Counted from the stretch's first letter, positions 34,065-43,857 are shown. The stretch is 64,000 bases of DNA from Clostridium tyrobutyricum DSM 2637 = ATCC 25755 = JCM 11008 (GCF_000359585.1 NZ_APMH01000004.1:62001-126000); one strand, 5' to 3'. Numbers and translations: made by a program. The notes: generated from the letters alone by a model not told the origin.

Positions 34065-35180
34065 TTAATATAACCTCTTATATATATCAATTATGTCTTT
34101 TCTTGAAAGAGGCTCATAGTTATTTACAAGTAATCTCTGCTGCCCCTTTATAACTTGATCAGTAAAAATCTCAATTTCTTTTTCTTTCATTCCATATTCC
34201 TTGAGTGGTTTTCTAGGTAACAATTTATCTAAAACTTTTGATAGTTCTTCACATACATTCTCTTGGTTACAATTCAATATATCAGATAATAAATTATTGA
34301 ATATCTTTATCTTGCCATTAGGATTCTTTTTAACATAAGTTTTTAATATTTCTGTAAAGAAAATATAATTTGCCTCACCATGTGGTACATGATAATTGCC
34401 TCCTATTGGATAAGAAAGTGCATGTACAGCACCACATCCAGCATTTCCAAAGGCAATACCTGCATAATTGCTTCCAAGAACAAAATCTTCAATTATCTCA
34501 GTTCTATAATCCTGCCCTTTCTTCAATATATTTATATATCCATTCAATATTAATTTTATTGCATCTATACTAAACATTTCGGTATAAGGTGTAGCCTTTG
34601 GAGATAAATAAGATTCAGATGCATGAATAAGAGCATCTACAGAACTAGTTACAAAGAACTTATATGGCAGTCCCTTTACAACTTCAGGTATTAACACTGC
34701 ATAATCTGCATATAATTGATCTCCTGCAATTCCTTTCTTGGTATGTCTGGATTTAAGTTCTGCAACAGATACATCTGTAACCTCAGAACCAGTTCCACAA
34801 GTTGTAGGAACAATAATCAATTCTTTATCCTTTATCAAAGGAACCTTACCATCAAATATATCCAGTGAGTCTTTCGTATATTTAAGTCTTAAAAGTTTAG
34901 CTATATCTATTACAGTTCCACCCCCTAATGCAATTATTCTTTTGTATTTTTTATCACCTATATCACTGATTATTGCATTTATCATCTGGTCAGATGGTTC
35001 TCCAGCACCATATTTCTCCTGAAATACAGTATCTGCTCCATCAGAATATTTTTCCAAAAAAGGCTTATACAAAAATTCATTAGTAAGTATAAGATCACCT
35101 TTTCCGACATTGAAAAATTTTGCAAATTCCTTAGTTGTATCAAATTTATAAATCTTAGGCACTATCTCTAATAACTTCAT
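34065..35180 (-). CDS. 4hbD: 4-hydroxybutyrate dehydrogenase (iron-containing ADH family)
   Basis: 371 residues from ATG 35180 (GGAGGA upstream), the same length as the C. kluyveri enzyme as I recall it, with very similar segments (GKGDLILTNEFLYKPFLEK, NAGCGAVHALSYPIGGNYHV). Motifs are GGGTVIDIAK for NAD binding, TTCGTGSEVTDVS, and metal ligands in SSVDALIHASESY and YPIGGNYHVPHGEAN. It interconverts succinate semialdehyde and 4-hydroxybutyrate with NAD. It completes the 4-hydroxybutyrate branch with cat2 and abfD, although it is separated from them by pfk and the transporter remnant. It lies 32 bases after the dehydrogenase gene at 35213, so it may be transcribed with the inositol genes. Confidence 0.95.
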   Translation of the reverse strand: MKLLEIVPKIYKFDTTKEFAKFFNVGKGDLILTNEFLYKPFLEKYSDGADTVFQEKYGAGEPSDQMINAIISDIGDKKYKRIIALGGGTVIDIAKLLRLKYTKDSLDIFDGKVPLIKDKELIIVPTTCGTGSEVTDVSVAELKSRHTKKGIAGDQLYADYAVLIPEVVKGLPYKFFVTSSVDALIHASESYLSPKATPYTEMFSIDAIKLILNGYINILKKGQDYRTEIIEDFVLGSNYAGIAFGNAGCGAVHALSYPIGGNYHVPHGEANYIFFTEILKTYVKKNPNGKIKIFNNLLSDILNCNQENVCEELSKVLDKLLPRKPLKEYGMKEKEIEIFTDQVIKGQQRLLVNNYEPLSRKDIIDIYKRLY

Positions 35181-35212
35181 TAATATTCCTCCAAGCATAA
35201 GTTAATTTAAAC

Positions 35213-36217
35213 TTATTTATAAAACTGTGGTTTATCTATTGTTAAAATATCCTGTGCTGCTCCAATATTTCTTGATTTAATCAATGCATCTGCTGTAACG
35301 CAGGCAATATAGCCATCCCAGGAATTTGGACCAGTTAACTTATTGGATTTAACTGAATTCACCCATTCTTGAAATTCTATGTCATATGCTTCTATAAAAC
35401 GCTGTGACCAATCCTCATAAATTTCATAAGAACGCTGACAATTATATCGAACAAGGGGTTTATTAGGATCTGGAAGCCTAACAGCACCTTTTTCACATAC
35501 AATCTCACATTGAATATCGTAACCATATCCAGAAGACATATTGACTTCTACATCTATTCTTACTCCACTTTTAGTTTTAAGTTGAATTATCTGTGGATCT
35601 AAAAGTTCCTTTGATGAATTACAATTCTGTTTTACAGTAAGCACTTGTCCACTTTCATATTCTTCATCCAGCAACCAACGTGATATATCTATCTCGTGAA
35701 TTCCAGAATTTGTGATAGTCATGTCTGTAGTATGGCTGGGAATATGTGTAAGATTTCTATGACATGCATGAATCATTAAAGTTGAACCCAACTTGCCACT
35801 TTTTATGATCTCCTTTAATTCACGATATCCTCTATCGAAACGGCGCATGAATCCAACCTGTACCAAATGCCTTTTACTCTGAATTTCAGCATTCATAATA
35901 TCTTTACATTCATCTGCAGTAGTAGCAAGTGGTTTCTCACAAAATACATATTTACCTAATTTAATACTCTCCAACACGTAACCTGCATGAGTTTGATCCC
36001 ATGAAGCAATAACTACAGCATCAACTTCCGGTGCATTAATAACTTCCTCTCCGGTTTTATAGAACTTAGCTCCATATTTTTCAGCAATTTTTTGTGCTGT
36101 ACCCTCATTTATATCAGAGACTGCTGTTACTTTGGCTCCTGTAATTACATTGGTCAAACGACGTATATGTTCCTGACCTATTCCCCCAGTTCCAATTACC
36201 CCAACTTTAAGATCCAT
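35213..36217 (-). CDS. iolG: Gfo/Idh/MocA dehydrogenase, inositol 2-dehydrogenase-like (copy 1)
   Basis: 334 residues from ATG 36217 (AAGGAGGA upstream). The NAD motif is VGVIGTGGIGQEHIRR, followed by CEKPLATTADECKD (catalytic Lys) and GIHEIDISRWLL (His/Asp pair). It oxidises myo-inositol or a related cyclitol at C2 to an inosose, or acts on a sugar such as glucose or its acid. It has its own inositol-type promoter element (36341-36380) and is followed by 4hbD. Three such dehydrogenases in one locus suggest use of different inositol stereoisomers. Confidence 0.82.
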   Translation of the reverse strand: MDLKVGVIGTGGIGQEHIRRLTNVITGAKVTAVSDINEGTAQKIAEKYGAKFYKTGEEVINAPEVDAVVIASWDQTHAGYVLESIKLGKYVFCEKPLATTADECKDIMNAEIQSKRHLVQVGFMRRFDRGYRELKEIIKSGKLGSTLMIHACHRNLTHIPSHTTDMTITNSGIHEIDISRWLLDEEYESGQVLTVKQNCNSSKELLDPQIIQLKTKSGVRIDVEVNMSSGYGYDIQCEIVCEKGAVRLPDPNKPLVRYNCQRSYEIYEDWSQRFIEAYDIEFQEWVNSVKSNKLTGPNSWDGYIACVTADALIKSRNIGAAQDILTIDKPQFYK

Positions 36218-36340
36218 ATCAATATTCCTCCTTAATTTTAAAGTCAATAATTTTCATGAAGCTATATTTTAGTATACGGTTACATAAAATTGATAATCAT
36301 CATGCATGAATTTAAGAATTCAAACATTGCTACTGTATAT

Positions 36341-36380
36341 AGTATAGCTTACTACACATTTAATTCTATAGATTTCTTGC
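36341..36380 (-). promoter_or_regulatory. Inositol-type promoter element, copy 2
   Basis: GCAAGAAATCTATAGAA (36380-36364), 17-base spacer, then TATACT (36346-36341) on the minus strand. It lies about 125 bases upstream of the dehydrogenase at 36217. Confidence 0.8.
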
Positions 36381-36491
36381 TTTTGCATTGTACTATAAAT
36401 CAATACTTTATAATAAATTACTAAATATTAACTAGACAATAAGCCCAAATATTTGATATATTGCTTTGCTTATAAAATCATACTGATAAAG

Positions 36492-37892
36492 TTAACTTTC
36501 AGATCTAGTTTTATAACTTCTAAAATAGTCTTCCATTTGTTCCAGTGACTTTCCCCTAGTTTCTGGTACAACCATAATTGCACATATTATACATAAGACT
36601 CCAAGTAAAACAAATATAAGAAAAGTGCTTGACAATCCAAAGTATGCAATCAATATAGGAAAAGTAAGTCCAACTGCAAAATTTCCTATCCAATTGAAAA
36701 ATGTTGCAACACCATACCCCATTCCTCTTACTCTAAGTGGGAATATTTCAGACAATAAAAGCCATGTCAATGGTCCCAATGTAGCTTGATCAATAGCTAG
36801 AAAAATCATGGTCAAAATAACTATTACAAAAGGAAGTGTTCCTGAACCTGAAAGTACATGAGAAACAATAGTTATAGCAAGCCAGGTTACAGTAGTTCCA
36901 CAATATCCAATTATCAACAAAGGTCTTCGATTACACCTATTGGACAGCAAGTGCATATAAATCCACGATGCGACAACAGACATTATTCCATTTCCTATGT
37001 TTGCTATCAATGCCGTTTTAACTCCAAAACCAGATTTCTCCAATACAGTTGTTCCATAGTACATCAATACATTGACCCCTGCAAATTGTTGTATAATAGC
37101 TATTAAGCAACCAATTATTACAATACGTCTTATCCATGGTATACCAAGCTCTTTAAATGTAGCACGTTCCAAACTGCTTTCAGCTTCAATATTTTTTTGA
37201 ATTTCCTTGATTTCTGCTTCTGCTTCCTGTTCTTCACGAGTTTGTCTTAAAATTTCCAGTGCATCAGCAATTTTTCCATGAGATGCCAGCCATCTTGGAG
37301 TTTCTGGAACTACAAGCATCCCAAACCACAAGACAACAGCTGGAATAGATGATATAGCTATCATATAACGCCATATCCCCGGATTTTCGAAAACATTACC
37401 CAAAATTCCATTGAATATATAGGCCAATAATTGTCCAGTAACAATCATAAATTGATCCCTTGAAACAAGACTTCCTCTTATTTTAGTAGGTGCCATTTCA
37501 GCCAGTAAGGTTGGCACAACAACAGATACTCCACCTACACCAATACCTACTATAAATCTACATATAATAATTATCTCAGCATTTGGAGAAATTGAACACC
37601 CTATAGTTGAAAAGAAGAACACTGCAGCAAGAACTTTAAGCACCTTTTTCCTTCCATATTTATCAGAAAAATGTCCCATAAGTACTGCACCTATAGCAGC
37701 TCCCAGCAAGAGCGAACTTGTGACAAGTCCTTCAGTTAAAGGAGTCAAATTCAATTGATCTTTTCTAGCTATAAAAGTTAGTGCACCATTAATTACCCCA
37801 CTATCATAGCCAAATAACAGTGAACCAAAAGTTGCTAAAATGGAAATCTTTCTTAAAAATTTTTTCTTGTCTTTATTAACAGTTTGTTCCAT
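36492..37892 (-). CDS. iolT: MFS sugar/myo-inositol transporter
   Basis: 466 residues with 12 predicted membrane helices. Sugar-porter signatures are FGYDSGVINGAL, GHFSDKYGRKKVL (loop 2-3), RFIVGIGVGGVSVVVPTLLAEM, PETPRWLASHGK and the C-terminal VPETRGKSLEQM. Segments and length match IolT/YfiG proton symporters from Bacillus. RBS GGGGGTA precedes the ATG. The leader back to its promoter element (38362-38402) is unusually long, about 460 bases. Inositol as substrate is supported by the surrounding iol genes and shared promoter element; a related sugar cannot be excluded. Confidence 0.87.
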   Translation of the reverse strand: MEQTVNKDKKKFLRKISILATFGSLLFGYDSGVINGALTFIARKDQLNLTPLTEGLVTSSLLLGAAIGAVLMGHFSDKYGRKKVLKVLAAVFFFSTIGCSISPNAEIIIICRFIVGIGVGGVSVVVPTLLAEMAPTKIRGSLVSRDQFMIVTGQLLAYIFNGILGNVFENPGIWRYMIAISSIPAVVLWFGMLVVPETPRWLASHGKIADALEILRQTREEQEAEAEIKEIQKNIEAESSLERATFKELGIPWIRRIVIIGCLIAIIQQFAGVNVLMYYGTTVLEKSGFGVKTALIANIGNGIMSVVASWIYMHLLSNRCNRRPLLIIGYCGTTVTWLAITIVSHVLSGSGTLPFVIVILTMIFLAIDQATLGPLTWLLLSEIFPLRVRGMGYGVATFFNWIGNFAVGLTFPILIAYFGLSSTFLIFVLLGVLCIICAIMVVPETRGKSLEQMEDYFRSYKTRSES

Positions 37893-38361
37893 ATATTTAA
37901 TACCCCCATATTTATTAATTATATGACCGTTATTGTTTAATTTTTTAATAATTCGCTTTTATATTAAACGTTTTCACCAAAATTAGGTTTTATCACTCCT
38001 TATTATTCTTTTTACAGGTATTTATAATATCTTATCAGTAACTCTTTTTGTCTATAGTATCATATATCATAATTGTACTTGCTATTATATTTAATCCTTT
38101 AATATAGTTTTTCCGTTAATTGCAAATACTAAGATACGTTAATATATTTTTAATATATTTGGATTAGTGTTAACTGAGTATTTAGCCGACTGGAATATCT
38201 ATTTAAAAAGTCATATCTCCAGAAATTTTCAATAATTATATACACCTCTTTCTTGATTTATATATTAGTATTAAAGAGAATAAGTGAAAAGTTTTGAAAA
38301 GTTTTTGTGAAAATTTAAGATTGTATATTGAGAAGATATTATATTCCTTTACCTTATATAT
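37893..38361 (-). promoter_or_regulatory. Long untranslated leader of iolT
   Basis: About 460 bases between the promoter element and the iolT start, with no convincing gene on either strand. At 37964-37977 the minus strand has TGAAAACGTTTAAT, close to a catabolite-responsive (cre) site. Remaining sequence is AT-rich without a recognised riboswitch. Confidence 0.4.
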
Positions 38362-38402
38362 ATTATAAATTATATATATATAAACTTCCATGGATTTCTT
38401 GC
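38362..38402 (-). promoter_or_regulatory. Inositol-type promoter element, copy 3
   Basis: GCAAGAAATCCATGGAA (38402-38386), 18-base spacer, then TATAAT (38367-38362) on the minus strand. Two bases differ from the majority element, and the change keeps the inner ATCNATNGA symmetry. Confidence 0.7.
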
Positions 38403-38594
38403 CTTTATATTTACTGTTATATAAGGAATTTATATAATTTTTTTATAGTGTTTCCTTAAATTATTGCTTTTTCTATACAATTTTAATTGTTGTATTATAA
38501 TATAAACAACCTAAAATACGCATAAAAAATCACATTATAAATCTAGTAACTTTCATGCGTATTCAAATAAATCAATTTTTACACAACATCAAAA

Positions 38595-39605
38595 TTAAAC
38601 TTCTGATATTTTAACCGATCTATTTTCCTGCAAAGATTTTTTAGCTGCAAGACCTATAAGCACTGATTTTAATCCATCATCTGCATTTACAGTTGTATCT
38701 TTATCATTTATAATTGCATCCACAAATTCACTAATTTCCTGTGCATAAGCCTGTATATATCTCTCAAGGAAGAAATACATTGGTTTTTCACCTGTGACTC
38801 CTTCTTTTGTTGATATAACTGCAGATGAATCTGAATCATTTGAAACAGAAACCTGTCCTTCTGAACCAAATACTTCAGCTCTCTGGTCATATCCATATGA
38901 ACATTGTCTTGAATTGTCTATAACTGCCATTGATCCATTTGCAAATTTCAAAGTTATAATTGCAGTATCTATATCTCCAGCTTCTCCTATAGCATTATCT
39001 ATAAGTACATTTCCTGCTGCATAAACTTCTACAACTTCACTATCCATAAGATATCTTGCCATGTCAAAATCATGTATTGTCATATCGAGAAATATTCCTC
39101 CTGATACCTTAACATAATCAATTGATGGTGGTTCAGGATCTCTTGAAGTTATTTTTAATACATGTGGCTCACCTATTTTTCCATCTTTAACAGCCTGTCT
39201 TACAGCCCTAAAATTGTGATCAAATCGTCTATTAAATCCAACTTGATATTTTACTTTCGGATTTTTTTTGAGTTCATCTAGTACTTTATTTATTTTACAA
39301 ATATCATGATCTATAGGTTTCTCGCAAAAAACATGTTTATGAGCTTTTATAGCTTCAATTGATATTTTGGAATGTGTATCTGTAGAAGAACAAATTAAAA
39401 CTGCATCTATTTCTGGATCCTCAATTATTTTCTTATAATCAGTGTATACATTTGGTATACCTTTTTCTTTAGCCCACTTTTTCTGATCATCATTCAAATA
39501 TGCATCAGCTATAGCTTTAATTTCTGCACCTTCAACATATTTTGTTATACTTTCACCATGTACTCTTCCTATTCTACCTACACCAATAATTCCTAACTTA
39601 ATCAT
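38595..39605 (-). CDS. iolG: Inositol 2-dehydrogenase (Gfo/Idh/MocA, copy 2)
   Basis: 336 residues from ATG 39605 (GGAGG 9 bases upstream; the ATG at 39614 is too close). LGIIGVGRIGRVHGESI binds NAD, followed by CEKPIDHDICKI (catalytic Lys), QVGFNRRFDHNF and FLDMTIHDFDMARYLM (His/Asp). These segments are the classical IolG pattern. It catalyses NAD-dependent oxidation of myo-inositol to 2-keto-myo-inositol, the entry step of the pathway whose later enzymes IolE, IolD and IolB are encoded upstream. It starts 98 bases after the MFS gene. Confidence 0.9.
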   Translation of the reverse strand: MIKLGIIGVGRIGRVHGESITKYVEGAEIKAIADAYLNDDQKKWAKEKGIPNVYTDYKKIIEDPEIDAVLICSSTDTHSKISIEAIKAHKHVFCEKPIDHDICKINKVLDELKKNPKVKYQVGFNRRFDHNFRAVRQAVKDGKIGEPHVLKITSRDPEPPSIDYVKVSGGIFLDMTIHDFDMARYLMDSEVVEVYAAGNVLIDNAIGEAGDIDTAIITLKFANGSMAVIDNSRQCSYGYDQRAEVFGSEGQVSVSNDSDSSAVISTKEGVTGEKPMYFFLERYIQAYAQEISEFVDAIINDKDTTVNADDGLKSVLIGLAAKKSLQENRSVKISEV

Positions 39606-39703
39606 ATAATACATCCTCCTTTATTATTTTAATTTAACCAGTTCTTCTAAGTCTAAAAATATCTTGTTTTTAATGATATCATTTCCTCAAGGTTGTCAAA
39701 TTT

Positions 39704-41092
39704 TTATCTATCCTTGAGAACAACATTTCCTGCATTTTTAGGAAGCGTGAATATCTCAATCAATGCCATTATGCAGAATACTGCGAGAACAAAAAAGGAT
39801 AATCTGTAACTTAATGATTCTAATCCTTTTCCTGAAAAAATAGATTGTCCTATTCTTAATACTACTGAAATTATGGCTATACCTAAAGCCTGTGCCATAT
39901 TTTTTGTAGTTGATTCAAGTGTATTGGCAGCATTAGTTTGCTTATAATCCAATTCACTGTATGCAATTGAATTATAAGAGGTAAATGTCAAAGAACGGCC
40001 TATACCACTTAAAATTGTGATAATAATCATGAAAACTATTGGAGTGTGTATGGAAAAAAATGCACTTACAACCATTGTTATTGAAACTACCAACATTGAA
40101 TCAATAAATATGGTTTTAAAACCATATTTGTTTATTAAAAATGTACTGGCTGGTTTTATTCCAATGTTTCCAACAAATATAAATAGTACTATACTGCCAG
40201 AGTAAGCTGCACTCCACCCAAATAAATTTTGAAGCATAATAGTAAGTAGAAAAGGAGCTGCACCTACACAAAACCAAAATAGTGATCCTCCTGTCTGAGA
40301 TATGCGAAAAGTCTTTATCTTCAAAACTCTTAAATCAATTAAAGGATCTTTGGTTCTGTAAAGGTAAAGCATTGCAAGCAAAAATTCCATGATAAAAATT
40401 AATAACAAAACAAGACCTTTTTCCCATGATCTACTGGAATCAGCCAATATATTGGCTGCGTAAATAATACCTCCGGCACCTATTCCAATCAAAATAAATC
40501 CCATCCAATCTAATGACTTATTTTTATCTCCATTAGAATTCTCCAATATTCTAAAACTCACCAAAAATGCTATAGCTCCTAGAGGAATATTGATTGCAAA
40601 TATCAAATGCCAAGAATAATAAGTTACAATAAGCCCTCCTAAAAGCGGTGCTATTGCAGGTGCAATAAGGCCAGGCCATACAAGATAAGATATCATCTGA
40701 AGCAGTTCCTTTTTATGAGTTTTCTTTAATACTATCAATCTTCCAACAGGAACCATCATAGAACCTCCAAGACCCTGTATAATTCTCATTGCCACTAAAA
40801 AATCAAATGATTTGCTCAAGGCACATCCAATAGAAGCCCCAGTAAATATTACAATTGCACTTAAAAATATTGTTTTATTATTAAATCTATCTGCAAACCA
40901 TCCACTTAAAGGAATAAACATGGCCAAAGTAATCATATACGCTGTTATAATAACACTTGTTGAAGCCAGTGGTACTTTAAATGTATTTGATATAGCCGGA
41001 GTTGCTGTTGTTACAATTGTACCGTCTAACATTTCCATAAAAAGGCACATAGCTACAATCAGTGCTATTTTTTTCTGCTTTTTTTCAATCAT
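39704..41092 (-). CDS. DHA2-family MFS transporter (14-TMS drug/solute exporter type)
   Basis: 462 residues from ATG 41092. It has about 14 hydrophobic segments with MCLFMEMLDGTIVTTATPAI (DHA2 motif D1), LSGWFADRFNNKTIF (motif A) and RIIQGLGGSMMVPVGRLIV (motif C-like). The family mostly exports drugs or dyes by proton antiport. Placement between transketolase and iolG suggests export of a pathway product or toxic intermediate, but a passenger role is possible. A 14-base inverted repeat lies 34-66 bases upstream. Confidence 0.82.
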   Translation of the reverse strand: MIEKKQKKIALIVAMCLFMEMLDGTIVTTATPAISNTFKVPLASTSVIITAYMITLAMFIPLSGWFADRFNNKTIFLSAIVIFTGASIGCALSKSFDFLVAMRIIQGLGGSMMVPVGRLIVLKKTHKKELLQMISYLVWPGLIAPAIAPLLGGLIVTYYSWHLIFAINIPLGAIAFLVSFRILENSNGDKNKSLDWMGFILIGIGAGGIIYAANILADSSRSWEKGLVLLLIFIMEFLLAMLYLYRTKDPLIDLRVLKIKTFRISQTGGSLFWFCVGAAPFLLTIMLQNLFGWSAAYSGSIVLFIFVGNIGIKPASTFLINKYGFKTIFIDSMLVVSITMVVSAFFSIHTPIVFMIIITILSGIGRSLTFTSYNSIAYSELDYKQTNAANTLESTTKNMAQALGIAIISVVLRIGQSIFSGKGLESLSYRLSFFVLAVFCIMALIEIFTLPKNAGNVVLKDR

Positions 41093-41125
41093 AACTGTAT
41101 TCAATCCTATCTTGTTTCATAAATT

Positions 41126-41158
41126 GATACTACAAAACTATTTTATAGTTTTGTAGTA
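41126..41158. promoter_or_regulatory. 14-bp inverted repeat upstream of the MFS gene
   Basis: ATACTACAAAACTA / TAGTTTTGTAGTAT with a 5-base loop, between the transketolase stop and the MFS start. No clean T-run follows on the minus strand, so it may be an operator rather than, or in addition to, a terminator. Confidence 0.6.
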
Positions 41159-41201
41159 TTTTATAGTAATAATTATATATCTAATTTATACTGTGCAACT
41201 A

Positions 41202-42167
41202 TTATTTTTTTCTTTCAATTACTTTTTTGCAAGTATTAACAATATCCTGAACAGTAAGTCCATACTCTTGTTTCAAATAATCCACTGAGCCAACCTGACC
41301 AAATCTATCACGTATACCTACCCTTTCCAAAGGTACTGGAATATTTTCACTCAATACTTCAGAAACTGCACTTCCTAATCCATTTATAATATTATGATTT
41401 TCAGCAGTTACTATAGCTCCAGTCTCTTTGGCACAATTTATTATTAATTCTTTGTCAATTGGCTTCAATGTAAATATATTTACAACCTTGGCATTTATTC
41501 CTTCTTTAGCTAGAGCTTCAGCTGCATTTATAGCATCATTAACCATTATTCCGCTAGCTATTATACTTACATCCTTACCATCTTTCAAGGTAACTCCCTT
41601 GCCAATTTCAAATGTTGATCCACTTTCATATATTTTAATTGGATTTTTTCTAAGTAGTCTAATATAGAAAAATCCTTTTAAAGCTGCTGTCTGCTTGATT
41701 AAATCTTCAAGCATTGTGCAATCTACTGGTTCCAGTATCGTAACATTAGGTATATTTCTCATTATCCCCATATCTTCAAATGGCATATGGGTACCTCCAT
41801 TAAATGCTGCTGTAACTCCCGGATCACTTCCAATTACTCTTACATTTCGGTTGGAATAACCTACAGACAGAAACAATTGATCAAAGCATCTTCTTGTGGC
41901 AAATGGTCCAAATGTATGAGCAAATGGTATCTTTCCCGTAGCAGATAATCCAGCTGCAACACCTATCATATTTGCTTCCTGAATTCCTACATCAAAAGTT
42001 CTTTCAGGAAATTCTTCTGCAAATTTTCTCATACCCATAGATGACATCAAATCGCCATCTAAAACTACAACATCTTTATTTTTTGCTGCAATTTTAAGCA
42101 GAGTATTGCAATATATATTTCTCATTTCTTCATCTTTTATTCTTTTTGATGCTAAAACCACACTCAT
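41202..42167 (-). CDS. Transketolase, C-terminal (pyrimidine-binding plus C) subunit
   Basis: 321 residues. It covers the transketolase Pyr domain (VVLDGDLMSSMGMRKFAEEF, FDVGIQEANMIGVAAGL with the catalytic Glu, and FGPFATRRCFDQLFLS) and the C-terminal domain (GKDVSIIASGIMVNDAINAA). It pairs with the N-terminal half encoded 3 bases upstream to form a split transketolase, the architecture common in clostridia and archaea. It transfers two-carbon ketol units between sugar phosphates using TPP. Being inside the iol operon, it may process pathway-derived sugar phosphates. Confidence 0.92.
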   Translation of the reverse strand: MSVVLASKRIKDEEMRNIYCNTLLKIAAKNKDVVVLDGDLMSSMGMRKFAEEFPERTFDVGIQEANMIGVAAGLSATGKIPFAHTFGPFATRRCFDQLFLSVGYSNRNVRVIGSDPGVTAAFNGGTHMPFEDMGIMRNIPNVTILEPVDCTMLEDLIKQTAALKGFFYIRLLRKNPIKIYESGSTFEIGKGVTLKDGKDVSIIASGIMVNDAINAAEALAKEGINAKVVNIFTLKPIDKELIINCAKETGAIVTAENHNIINGLGSAVSEVLSENIPVPLERVGIRDRFGQVGSVDYLKQEYGLTVQDIVNTCKKVIERKK

Positions 42168-42170
42168 AAA

Positions 42171-43013
42171 TTACACCAGCCTTTCAAGTTCTTTTTCCAA
42201 ATATGCAAGAGTTTCTTCCAATTGTTCACTGCTAACTTGTATATGATGATTTAATTTAAGGTTTTCAGCAAAAGGAATTCCCTTTCCTTTTATGGTATCA
42301 AGAACTATTAAAGATGGCTTACCTTTAATTTTTTTTGCATTCATTATGGCATCGTATACTTGAACTACATCGTTGCCATCTACTTTCTGTGCATTCCAAC
42401 CAAAAGATTCAAACTTTACTTTAATATCCCCCACATCATTTATATCTTTTACATAGCCATCAAGTTGTTTTTTATTATAATCCACAAAAGCAATTAAATT
42501 ATCCAACTTTTTCTGTGCTGCATAAAGCGCTGCCTCCCATACCTGACCTTCCTGGATTTCTCCATCACCAAGCATCAGATAAGTATAATTATCTCTTTTA
42601 TCTAACTTATTCCCAAGTGCAACTCCTACTGCCAAAGATGATCCTTGTCCAAGCGAACCTGTTGACATGTCAACACCTTTTGTTAAATCCTTGTTGCAAT
42701 GGCTGGGAAGTTTAGTTCCTCCTTGATTCAATGTCTTTAATTCTTCTTCCGGGAAGAAACCTTCTATTGCAAGAGTAGCATACAATGAGGGACCTGAATG
42801 GCCCTTTGAACATATAAACCAGTCTCTATCTTTCCAGTCTGGATTTTTAGTATCATATCTCATGATTTTGCCATATAATACAGCCAAAGTTTCAACCATA
42901 GACATTGCACCACCAACATGTCCTGCACCAAAATTAGCAATGGATTTTATAGTATCTATCCTTATCTTTACAGCTAATCTTTTTAGTTCCCTGATTTCAC
43001 TTTTACTTAACAT
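42171..43013 (-). CDS. Transketolase, N-terminal (TPP-binding) subunit
   Basis: 280 residues. The TPP pyrophosphate motif is GDGEIQEGQVWEAALYAAQKKLDNLIAFVDYN (GDG to N spacing correct; the catalytic neighbourhood is SKGHSGPSLYATLAIEGF and MSTGSLGQGSS). It is the N-terminal half of the split enzyme, with the partner immediately downstream. RBS AAGGAGG precedes the ATG. Split enzymes of this type are usually housekeeping or pathway-dedicated paralogs; this copy is 49 bases from iolB, arguing for a dedicated one. Confidence 0.92.
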   Translation of the reverse strand: MLSKSEIRELKRLAVKIRIDTIKSIANFGAGHVGGAMSMVETLAVLYGKIMRYDTKNPDWKDRDWFICSKGHSGPSLYATLAIEGFFPEEELKTLNQGGTKLPSHCNKDLTKGVDMSTGSLGQGSSLAVGVALGNKLDKRDNYTYLMLGDGEIQEGQVWEAALYAAQKKLDNLIAFVDYNKKQLDGYVKDINDVGDIKVKFESFGWNAQKVDGNDVVQVYDAIMNAKKIKGKPSLIVLDTIKGKGIPFAENLKLNHHIQVSSEQLEETLAYLEKELERLV

Positions 43014-43062
43014 TTTATACCTCCTTGTGAGAGTTATCTTTTAGTCATCTTAGTTAAATCAT

Positions 43063-43857
43063 CTATAATTCTGGAAAATATTTTGCATCTGACTCAGTTG
43101 TCCATTCATACTCCGGTCTTACTGTAGTAATAATATTCTGAGCATCTCTAAGACGTATTACCCATAAATAATATTCTGCATATCCTGGAGCTGTAGACTG
43201 GGCATGTGTAGTATTACAAGGCATTCCTGTAAGTTCATTGTTTTTTACCTTATAAGCATCATCTCCCATTTCTGCAAGTCCATATCCATTTTCCGGCAAA
43301 AATTTATAAAAGTAAATTTCCGGCTCCACATGAGTATGTGGTGGAAATGAAGACCACTTACCAGGGTAACTAACAACTTCTCCAACAAAGAAGTTAGTTT
43401 CAGGACAATTTGATCTGTCAAAGAATGTTCTTACAAGACGTGTTGAGCACTCATTTAATGTACCTGCACCTCTTTCTTCATTTGCGCAAAGACAATCTTC
43501 TGGCTTTAATAATTTTGCCTGGAATTTTTTTGTATTTTCAGTTCTTGAAACTGCAACCTCTGCAGTTCTCGATAAACACTTAATTGATACAGCCGTATTC
43601 TGAGGCACGTGAAGTAAAATAGGTGCCTCATGGAAACAACTATTGCGTTCTACTGTCTCACTGTTGTTATTCCATGAAAATGTAATCTTACCAGTCATCA
43701 GAACATATATTGCTTCCTGATTATAAGTGAAAGAATCTTCATCACCATCTTCCATGGAAATTACACCAAATTCCATTCCCATCATTGAAGGATGTTTCTC
43801 TTTACTAACAATTTCATTATATCCCTTTGAAAAGGGAGTATTTCTAGAAATTTTCAT
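43063..43857 (-). CDS. iolB: 5-deoxy-glucuronate isomerase
   Basis: 264 residues from ATG 43857 (ATG 43866 is possible but very near the AGAGG site). It has two cupin halves; metal-binding residues appear in FPPHTHVEPEIYFYKF, and a late GMPCNTTHAQSTAPGYAEYYLW completes the second half. IolB converts 5-deoxy-glucuronate to 5-dehydro-2-deoxy-gluconate, the fourth step of inositol catabolism. Its presence with IolD and IolE defines the canonical first half of the pathway. It is 47 bases after the upstream dehydrogenase. Confidence 0.93.
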   Translation of the reverse strand: MKISRNTPFSKGYNEIVSKEKHPSMMGMEFGVISMEDGDEDSFTYNQEAIYVLMTGKITFSWNNNSETVERNSCFHEAPILLHVPQNTAVSIKCLSRTAEVAVSRTENTKKFQAKLLKPEDCLCANEERGAGTLNECSTRLVRTFFDRSNCPETNFFVGEVVSYPGKWSSFPPHTHVEPEIYFYKFLPENGYGLAEMGDDAYKVKNNELTGMPCNTTHAQSTAPGYAEYYLWVIRLRDAQNIITTVRPEYEWTTESDAKYFPEL

